This document shows, in pieces, positions 55,560 through 64,000 of a DNA stretch of 64,000 nt. The stretch covers positions 24,593,678 through 24,657,677 of the forward strand of contig NC_091307.1 of the NCBI RefSeq assembly GCF_038502225.1. Reading direction: 5' to 3'. The notes under the pieces are model-generated. The model was given only the letters and a program-made list of their open reading frames with translations, made no database searches and was not told the DNA's origin. Position 1 is the stretch's first letter. Each line of letters starts with the position of its first letter. This stretch comes from Cherax quadricarinatus. Its lineage: Eukaryota > Arthropoda > Malacostraca > Decapoda > Parastacidae. The position numbers and the translations under genes were made by a program.

Positions 55560-56700
55560 GGTACTGACACAGCTGACACTGACATAGCTGACACTGACAC
55601 AGCTGACAGTGCTGAAACAGCTGACACTGACACACAGCTTACACTGCTGAAACAATTGACACTGACACACAGCTAACATTGACACAACACTGACACACAG
55701 CTGACACTGACTTACAGCTGACACTGATATGCAACTGACACTGACACGGCTGACATTGACACAGTTAACACTGACACACAGCTGACACTGACATACAGCT
55801 GACACAGTTAACACTGACACAGCTGACACTGACACAGTTAATGCTGACATACAGCTGACACTGACACAGTTAACACTGACATACAGCTGACACACAGTTA
55901 ACACTGACACCAGCTGACACACAGTTAACATTGACACACAGCTGACACACAGTTAGCACTGACATACAGCTGACACAGTTAACATTGACACACAGTTAAC
56001 ACTGACACACAGTTAACACTGACATACAGTTAACACTGACACACAGCTGGCACACAGTTAACACTGACACACAGCTGGCACACAGTTAACACTGACATAC
56101 AGTTAACACTGACACACAGTTGACACTGACGCATAGTTAACACTGACACACAGCTGACACACAGTTAACACTGACACAGCTGACAGTGACACAGATGACA
56201 CACAGTTAACAAAGACACACAGTTAACACAGACACACAGTTAACACTGACACACAGTTAACACTGACACACAGTTAACAAAGACACACAGCTAACACAGA
56301 CACACAGTTAACACTGATACACAGTTAACACTGACACACAGTTACCACTGATACACAGTTAACACTGATACACAGTTGACACTGACATACAACTGACACA
56401 CACTTAACACTGACACAGTTGACACACAGTTAACACTGACATACAGCTGACACACAGTTAACACTGACACACAGCTGACACTCAGTTAACACTGACACAC
56501 AGCTGACACTCAGTTAACACTGACACACAGCTGACACACAGTGAACACTGACACACAGCTGACACTCAGTTAACACTGACACACAGCTGACACTCAGTTA
56601 ACACTGACATACAGCTGACACACAGTTAACACTGACATACAGCTGACACACAGTTAACATTGACACAGCTGACATATACAACTGAGACTGATACACAGCT
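55560..56700 (+). repeat. Irregular minisatellite (ACACTGACACACAGTTAAC words)
   Basis: Words such as ACACTGACACACAGCTGAC and ACACAGTTAACACTGACA repeat with variable spacing. Frames across it give serine/valine repeats on the minus strand and are artefacts. Confidence 0.9.
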
Positions 56701-56703
56701 TAT

Positions 56704-56990
56704 ACTGATGCAGCTGACGCTGATACTGATGCAGCTGACGCTGATACTGGTGCAGCTGACGCTGATACTGATGCAGCTGACGCTGATACTGGTGCAGCTG
56801 ACGCTGATACTGATGCAGCTGACGCTGATACTGGTGCAGCTGACGCTGATACTGATGCAGCTGACGCTGATACTGATGAAGCTGACGCTGATACTGATGC
56901 AGCTGACGCTGATACTGATGAAGCTGACGCTGATACTGATGCAGCTGACGCTGATACTGATGCAGCTGAAGCTGATATTGATGCATCTAA
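56704..56990 (+). repeat. 21-bp tandem repeat
   Basis: About 13-14 units of TGATACTGATGCAGCTGACGC. The alternation of GATGCAG, GGTGCAG and GATGAAG shows higher-order pairs. The length is a multiple of three, so all frames stay open, but nothing suggests translation. Confidence 0.95.
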
Positions 56991-56999
56991 CACTGATGC

Positions 57000-57635
57000 A
57001 CAGTTGACACTGACACAGCTGACTGACACAGCTGACTGACACAGCTGATAATGACACAGCTGATTAACAGACACAGCTGATAATGACACAGCTGACTAAC
57101 AGACACAGCTGATAATGACACAGCTGACTAACAGACACAGCTGATAATGACACAGCTGATAATGACACAGCTGACTAACAGACACAGCTGATAATGACAC
57201 AGCTGACTAACAGACACAGCTGATAATGACACAGCTGACTAACAGACACAGCTGATAATGACACAGCTGACTAACAGACACAGCTGATAATGACACAGCT
57301 GACTAACAGACACAGCTGACTAACAGACACAGCTGACTAACAGACACAGCTGACTAACAGACACAGCTGATAATGACACAGCTGACTAACAGACACAGCT
57401 GATAATGACACAGCTGACTAACAGACACAGCTGATAATGACACAGCTGACTAACAGACACAGCTGATAATGACACAGCTGACTAACAGACACAGCTGATA
57501 ATGACACAGCTGACTAACAGACACAGCTGATAATGACACAGCTGACTAACAGACACAGCTGATAATGACACAGCTGACTAACAGACACAGCTGATAATGA
57601 CACAGCTGACTAACAGACACAGCTGACTTTGATAC
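57000..57635 (+). repeat. 32-bp tandem repeat
   Basis: The unit CAGCTGACTAACAGACACAG plus CTGATAATGACA is repeated about 17 times, with some half-units of 16 bp near 57300-57360. CAGCTG is shared with the two neighbouring arrays, so all three probably grew from one seed. Confidence 0.95.
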
Positions 57636-57662
57636 ACTGTTGACACTGATATATATTGGCAT

Positions 57663-58389
<727 letters not shown>

Positions 58390-58545
58390 AAGTGTGTTTG
58401 AGAGTAAAGGGTAAGTGGGAGGTGGATTTGAATGGACCAATGAGCGTGGAGGTGCAGCAGCAACAGCAACAGCAGCAGCAGCGGTGTGTCTCACTCTGGC
58501 GCTCCACACCACACAAAGAACTCCACCTGTTCTCTCCAGGTAAGT
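58390..58545 (+). promoter_or_regulatory. Possible 5' exon or promoter region of the downstream gene
   Basis: GGACCAATGAGCG (58435-58447) is a CCAAT word, followed by a CAGCAA repeat and a good splice donor CTCCAG/GTAAGTTGCC at 58539-58540. A frame from 58392 reads through MSVEVQQQ to the donor, but nothing identifies it. It could be a non-coding first exon of the importin-alpha gene at 61780; this is only a positional argument. A second weak candidate is near 58829 (ATGGCAGTGTC, with a GTCAGT donor). Confidence 0.25.
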
Positions 58546-59149
58546 TGCCTCTCCACCTATTTACGCAACTTGAAGTGCCACCCGGACCTTCTGCTTGTGC
58601 GGCAAGAGGAGTGTGGCACTGCCTAGGCGGTGGAAATTAAGGTTGACATGCGATTGCCATGTGCGTGAGGAATGGCGCCTAGTGTACCCTGGGAGGGAAT
58701 TGTTGTACGTGAGTGTGGCGGCTGACTCTCAACATTACCATGGGCAACTTGGTTTCCAAACTGTACTTGTGTAGTTTTTAAGTTTATTTGTGGGTGTTTT
58801 GAGTGGCCAGAGTGAAGAGAAGTCAGTATGGCAGTGTCTTATGGCATGGATGGCATGGGTGGAGACGGTCAGTTGTGTGCTGGTGGACACCTTAATTACT
58901 AAACTACCCGTCTTAATATCCTCGCTGAGGTTGTTATACTAATACTGAGCGGGTTTTTACTCCTAGAAACATTTGACGGTTATAAGTATTGGATTCTTGG
59001 TGGAATTTTTTTTTTTAAAGGTACGTACAAACTACATATATCTACAGTAATTATTTCTTGTTTAAGTTATATTGGTATTTGGATTATTTTTTTTTCTTAT
59101 TTTTTTAACTTAAGAATTAAGATATTAAAATGACCCCAATGGGCGTCAC
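58546..59149. other. No gene recognised
   Basis: GTGTGGCGG and TTACCATGGGCAACTTGG near 58720-58750 give only an 11-codon frame. T-rich runs occur at 59008-59110. Confidence 0.35.
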
Positions 59150-59235
59150 TTTCTTATTCTTATGGCTGACTTTTATTTTGGGGTTATCCTGGGTAATTTA
59201 CACTATAATTTTACTTGTGTGTAATTTAAATAAAC
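59150..59235 (-). repeat. SINE-like repeat, core only
   Basis: On the minus strand TAAGTTTATTTAAATTACAC...GTGTAAATTACCCAGGATAACCCC matches the core of the repeats at 1056-1140 and 19095-19198, without a CR1 tail. Confidence 0.5.
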
Positions 59236-59349
59236 TTAGGGGCACGTCCTGGCTGCTAGTCGAGTTTTCACAATATACTAGTTTTGTACGTGTCTTTACC
59301 TACTACTGTTGCCTGTCCTTCCCAATATTTCCTGGCAGGACTGAGGTAG

Positions 59350-60020
59350 ATTGCACTGCTACAGGCCTACTGACCCATGCTATACAAATTACCTGTTCAA
59401 CTTTAAGCTACCCAAAGTACTTTTGTTTGGAGTTTGATCCACTCGCCCAAAGCTGCTGCCAAGCTAGTGTTTTTCTATATCCTTTATAAATCTATATAAC
59501 GAGTAGATTGTAGTCCTGCTCTGGTTACGCATTTCAACATAAGGAATACTGTAACAGGCATACTGGCCTATGTGAGGCAGGTCCAAGTTTCCCACTGGCT
59601 TAAGCCAGTGACTGGACCTAGTCAGGTCAGGTCACAGCCACTTAAGGACCATGGCATCAGACCCACTAGCACAGGCTAGTAAGGCCCAACTCACTCGCCC
59701 ACACCCACTTGTGTATTTATATAACCTGTTATTTTAAAAACAGGTTAAATATATGGGAACAAATGTCCTTTAATGTAAATGTACATGCATTTGCATTTAC
59801 TGAAGAAAAGTTTAGCCGTGCATACCCTTATCTTTCATGACTACTTTCCATTGCATTTGTCCCTTGTGTAATATGGAGACCAGAACTGAAGTGTATTCTC
59901 AATGAGAACCAGAAATACATAGTACAACCTGAGGACTTTTACTGTTGGAGCTCTTTTAAGTTAAGTTCTGTCTGGATTTAACTGAAGTAGAAAATATTTT
60001 TTGATGGTAAAAACCTAAAA
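59350..60020 (-). mobile_element. Old CR1-like LINE fragments
   Basis: Positions 59425-59510 match the GTTTGTTCCACTCATCCAC region of the reversed ORF2. Positions 59535-59740 are a reversed 3' UTR (GGCAGGTCCAAGTTTCCCAC, GGCTTAAGCC). Positions 59850-60000 resemble the ACGGTGACCAAAACTG...CAACCTGAGGAC part. Strong divergence indicates old insertions in the upstream region of the importin gene. Confidence 0.7.
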
Positions 60021-60189
60021 TGCAACATTCAGTGGCAAACTTGCTGAATTATGCAGGTGCAAAGTTGTTCCAGATACCATTTATGCATCAGTGATTTTTG
60101 TGGTTCTATTTTAAACCAGTTCTGTTGCTTAGTTCAACCAAATTTTGCTAGGATGCCTTCCATTCTGTTTGTGAATCCAAGAAACAGCC

Positions 60190-60850
60190 CATTAAACTAG
60201 AACAGAACCCCAAATAAACTGCTGACCTAGAAAATGGACATAGAACCTTCATGGCATGCATAACTGTGATAAAACCTCGTGTAGATGAGTGGAACAAACT
60301 CCCAAGTACAGTTATAGAGGCCAGAACGTTGTGTAGCTTTAAAAATAGGTTGGATAAATACACGAGTGGATGTGGGTGGGTGCGAGTTGGACCTGATAGC
60401 TTGTGCTACCAGGTCGGTTGCTGTGTTCCTCCCTTAAGTCAATGACCTGACCTGACTAGGTTGGGTGCATTGGCTTAAGCCGGTAGGAGACTTGGACCTG
60501 CCTCGCATGGGCCAGTAGGCCTGCTGCAGTGTTCCTTCGTTCTTATGTTCTAATGGGAATGCTGGAAGTTACTCAACCTGTACTCCCTAGAATGCAGGCA
60601 GGAGAGATGCACTATGAGATGGAGAATCCTAGAGGGATTAGTACCAAACTTGCACATGAAAATCACTCCCTATAAAAGTAAGACTAAGCAGGCTATGCAA
60701 CATTCCCCCAATGAAAAGCAGGGGTGGCACTAGCATGACACAAGTGTTGGGCAACAGCCTGGTTGATCAGGCTCTGATGGACCTTGAGGCCTGATCAGAT
60801 TGGGCCGTGGGGGTGTTGTCCCTGTGAAACCCCCTTTAGGTGTACTCCAG
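60190..60850 (+). mobile_element. Old Jockey-group LINE interrupted by a CR1 fragment
   Basis: Positions 60215-60278 (CTGACCTAGAAAATGGACAT, ATAACTGTGATAAAACCT) and 60553-60850 (CTACCTGTACTCCC-like, GTACCAAACTTGCACATGAA, GGTTGATCAGGCTCTGATGG, GGGGGTGTTG) are consecutive parts of the LINE. Between them, 60279-60552 is a CR1 insertion starting at GATGAGTGGAACAAACTCCC and ending TTCGTTCTTATGTTCT. Confidence 0.82.
60279..60552 (+). mobile_element. Young 5'-truncated CR1 fragment nested in the LINE above
   Basis: About 274 bp, very similar to the 3' end of the intact copy, with the ORF2 end (WNKLPSTVIEARTLCSFKNR), the 3' UTR and the octamer tail. It is much less diverged than its host LINE. Confidence 0.88.
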
Positions 60851-60859
60851 AAACTAAAG

Positions 60860-61656
60860 CAACCTATCCTCTGTTCATTAATGACTCTCCAGGTCTCTAT
60901 TTCTGAAAACCAGGAATGATTAAACACTCATTCTTTCATATCTAGACCAAAATTTCCAGCTTGCAGCACGTTTAAGTGCGCTTTGCTTAAAACTTAGAAA
61001 GGGGGTTAACCTGTGGAATTGTTTCGTCTGCCTTTTGGGTTGATCTAGTTGCTTGTCGGGTAGTGTAGATATACAGGCATTGGCTAGCTGTCTTTATTGG
61101 AATAAAGGGGTTCATAGTGGGCAGTGTGAGGTGTGCCGAAACCAGTCCGGGAGGGGAACTTGTCTGGAAGGCTGGGGTATTGCAGAGTTTATCTAACATG
61201 AGGCAGTGCCCTTGGGTGGATATGAGCGAAAACTAGGCCCACAACAGATATGCTCCAAGGGGGGACTGAGTAGTATTAGCAGGCTTACTCTACAGAATGA
61301 CTGGAAGATTAGGGCCTATATAGTAAGGTAGGCCTATTGAAATGTTTACACAAATTTCTTAGTATTGTCAGTATTGTTCAAAGGACATTGCTGGTCCTAA
61401 TGCTAAAATGTGCAAACTTATACATACTGCAAACTATTTAAAGTGGTTTGCCACCTATTGCTAGGTCTGGTTTGCTAATTTAATTGAAAGACCAATTACC
61501 AGACTTTCAATCTGTCCCTTGTTCTCCATTTTACCTAAATTCATTTGAGTCTTGCATCTTAGCCAAAAATAATGCCAGGCACTGACAGATATAGGTATTT
61601 AAATTTTCATTGTTTTAAATTTAGCTGTACAGTTCCTTACCCAAAATTTTCTTGCA
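60860..61656. other. Unique sequence upstream of the importin-alpha coding start
   Basis: No repeat shared with the window and no convincing frame. It ends in a polypyrimidine-AG acceptor TTTTCTTGCAG at 61646-61656, so it is probably intron. Confidence 0.4.
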
Positions 61657-61779
61657 GGTACCCAAAGTAGATTTTATAAAGAAAAACTCGTCCCTTTAAT
61701 AATTGGATTGCGGGAGGCCCTCGCTCTTAAAATAAACCAGAAAGTTGTGTAAATCGCTAGCCTGGAGGCCTCCAGCAGA

Positions 61780-62099
61780 ATGCCAGCCCCGGCTGTTGCC
61801 CGTGAAAACAGCCCCGGCCCAAGCCGCATGAAGAGCTTTAAAAATGCTGGTAAAGACATGGAGGTAAGTGTTCATCTGCTACTTGAACATAGCAAAGCTG
61901 AGAATATATTATCCAGTTTTACTTTTAGAATTTCACCTTTGGTAATGTACTTCATCTTAAATTGCCACAGGAGATGCGCAGACGACGGCAGGAAACCAGC
62001 ATTGAGTTACGCAAGGCTAAAAAAGATGACCAGCTTTTGAAAAGAAGAAATGTCTCTCTAGATGATCCAACTTCTCCTCTTCAGGAACATAATACTACG
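61780..62099 (+). CDS. KPNA: Importin subunit alpha, first two coding exons (partial)
   Basis: Exon 61780-61863 (28 codons) begins [20 protein letters not shown] and ends at GAG/GTAAGT. Exon 61971-62099 (43 codons) follows a CACAG acceptor and ends ACG/GTACAG. Both junctions are phase 0. The joined 71 residues contain the importin-beta-binding domain: [26 protein letters not shown] and LKRRNV, then DDPTSPLQE. In the family this basic segment binds importin beta, and the ARM repeats, expected in later exons to the right, bind nuclear localisation signals. The PTSPLQE block resembles the alpha-1 (KPNA2/Pendulin-like) branch, though the exact paralogue is unsure. A 5'-UTR part of exon 1 may start at 61657. 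The gene continues beyond the window, so only the N-terminus is seen. Confidence 0.9.
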
Positions 62100-64000
62100 G
62101 TACAGTATATTTTCTCAATTTGAGTAGTTTATGGCATTAAAGGTTGTAGATTTTAAGGAGGCTTTCCCATTTTTTTTGCTTGGATGTTTAGGACATCTTA
62201 TTTTCCAAACAATTTAGAATTGGATGCCATAATTTCATGTATAGTAATTTGACACTACTCATTATTTTACTCCTGTAATGTTTTTGCCTGCAAATAGTAC
62301 ATTGTTAGCTACAGTATAGTAATGGTGCAGTAGAAATGGGTAGTTGTAAGCAATAGCTGGATTCTTCCTCACTCCTTGCTTAGTTTCTAACTCAAGACAG
62401 TTAATCACTGTAATGAGGGTATCTGGGTCTGTATAGTAAGGTACTTGATGGTGGATAATTGTTTGAAGGAATGTATGAAGTGATTTGCTGGCCTGCAGCA
62501 AAGGAATTTGTTGGAAATTGTGCTTAACTATCCTGCTGCTCAAGTTGTTTACTCGACCTGTAATATTTTGGGAGCGGTCAGGTTCACGCGCGCGGAGCAA
62601 AAAAAAAAAATCGGAAAAATATGAAAATGGAGTTGTTACCAAAAAATAGCTGAACTTTCTGGCTACACTCTGGTATAATTATTATCCTTGTACGATGTTT
62701 CTAAAAGGAATTACAGCCATTTATAACAGGCATGGTGACAGTGCTGACGCGTCATATTGCGTAAGAAGCGCTGACTCGGCTTTGTTTACGTTTTTCCCCC
62801 CCCGTGTTATTTTTATCGTTTTCTTATATCTTTGTCTAATATAATACAAATTCACCATCTGAGATCATGCCAGAGTGGGCGGAGCTAATATGATCAAGTA
62901 ACCAATCACGTACCCTGGGTATAGTACCCAAAATGGCCGACACCTCCAGCCAACAAAATATTCCATACCCACGCTAATATCAATTATAAGGCTTATTTAT
63001 CTATCACAATTGATCTATTATGATATAATGCAATATAATAATAGCATATAAACATAAAAAGTACACCTTAAATAATATATAGCATAATATGATGCTCCGA
63101 GGAAAAAATTTCTATCGATATTTCCCCTGAAGGTGAAGAGAGGGTCCGCCCTCTCTCATCAGTGATGAGAGAAAACGGATTTACAATGGTTGACTGTAAT
63201 AAACACTCGTAGGTCGCGGAAAAAGTGTAAAATAAAGCGAATTTTTCGGGGGAAAAAAAATATTTCCTGGGCACCTGGGGTGCCGCGCGCTTCGGCCTAT
63301 ATCTCGAAAGTAAGTTATTTACCTATTTAGGGGGAAACCATCTTTATTTATGATTGAATTGACTTGATTTTCACAAACATAGGAGAATGATTGCTTTACA
63401 AGGTAGAGTGTACCTTTCTGAACTATCCCAAATATTTTTAGATTTATGTGGGCAACAAGACTGACATCTTCTAATATGACAAAAAAAGTTATTAAACTTA
63501 TTTTTTTTTAGCATGAAGATAAGGTTTATTTTAGAATTGGTACACTTACAGTGATGGAATTAGGTGTTCTACCAGCAGCAAGTGTCAAAACCACTTTTCC
63601 AAGTACCACTGAGTAGGACTCCCCTGCCAAATGCATTTTTTGTAAATTTTGCATATTTCATTTACTTTTTGGCCGATATGATTGAAACTTCAGCACAGGA
63701 GGTTTTATATAAGCTTCTAATAGTACACCAAAAATGAACGTAATCGGTTGAAAAATAAAGAAGTTGACCCCGTGAACCTGGCTTCTCCCTTTAGGTCATT
63801 TATCACTCAATGAATCTGGGTTATAATGTAGGCAAGTTTAAAAAAGGGAAAACTGTATTTTTAATTTCTATACCTAGAACTTTGTTTAAATTTTTTAAAT
63901 TAACAAATTTTACTGTTTTGCTGAGGTAGGACATGTTTTAGCAAATAGTCAACTGGTATACATGGTTTAAAAACTGAAGCATTAATTTAGCCACAAGATT
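62100..64000 (+). other. Intron 2 of the importin-alpha gene (incomplete)
   Basis: It starts at GTACAG and no further exon with ARM-repeat coding is seen before the window ends. It holds an A12 run (62600), a C8 run (62799), CCAAT and CAAAATGGCCG words near 62900-62945 and a GC-rich spot near 63285. None of the small frames looks real. Confidence 0.5.

Noticed and set aside
56626..57089. Frames of 110-143 aa with Ser-Ile-Ser-Val or His-Gln-Tyr repeats
   Set aside because: They arise from the 21-bp tandem repeat, whose length is a multiple of three. There is no start or flanking evidence for a gene.
58728..58775. ATGGGCAACTTGG frame beginning Met-Gly-Asn like a myristoylated protein
   Set aside because: It stops after 11 codons and has no good splice donor before the stop.

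Overview
This is eukaryotic, animal DNA. The best host evidence is the start of an importin-alpha (karyopherin-alpha) gene at the right end (61780-62099, + strand, two exons with GT/AG introns). Several dispersed repeats (for example 3160-3425, 5028-5226 and 5914-6375) look like repeats I remember from decapod crustaceans such as crayfish, so a decapod is my best guess; that is memory, not a search. There are no bacterial-style operons, rRNA genes, functional tRNA genes or CRISPR arrays. Outside the importin gene, almost every long open frame belongs to a retrotransposon.

Four non-LTR retrotransposon (LINE) families are present. (1) A CR1-like element, with an ORF1 carrying an SGNH-esterase domain and an ORF2 with endonuclease plus reverse transcriptase (RT): one apparently intact copy (20232-24370, +), a near-identical inverted copy (25584-29696, -), an older copy (30640-34702, +) and many 5'-truncated pieces. 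(2) A Jockey-superfamily element (6780-8894, 14725-17515 and fragments); copies end in a GC-rich hairpin that contains the stop codon. (3) A Tx1/L1-group element with an RRM-like plus CCHC ORF1 and a YVDD RT: three diverged copies (35143-39720 +; 49513-43580 -; 54165-49505 -). (4) One decayed LINE with RT, RNase H and a C-terminal zinc motif (40455-42702, +).

The most interesting layer is a set of short, non-coding, often fold-back insertions called here GAAACG elements. They share a core of the form CTGAnGA-A-(short stem)-GAAACG, then AATAAA, a GTTGCACATGTGTC-like block and TGTCGGT. Several have a TATA box about 180-200 bp before the AATAAA. Seven insertions, plus one nested inside another, are bounded by direct repeats of 11-15 bp, and inserted length varies from 83 bp to 5.46 kb (head-to-tail units, inverted units, perfect palindromes). 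They nest with the CR1 and Jockey-group LINEs, so insertion order can be read. Their architecture is reminiscent of Penelope-like retroelements, but no Penelope RT is in the window, so that link is inference.

Layout: 1-6.8 kb, fragments, SINE-like repeats and AT/GT microsatellites; 6.8-20 kb, Jockey-group LINEs alternating with GAAACG elements, including a 420-bp tandem/inverted array at 8907-11783; 19.4-34.7 kb, three CR1 copies and associated GAAACG elements; 35-54.9 kb, Tx1-like and RNase H LINEs; 54.9-57.9 kb, minisatellites and a GA microsatellite; 58-64 kb, host-like sequence leading into the importin-alpha gene, whose upstream part has collected old LINE fragments.
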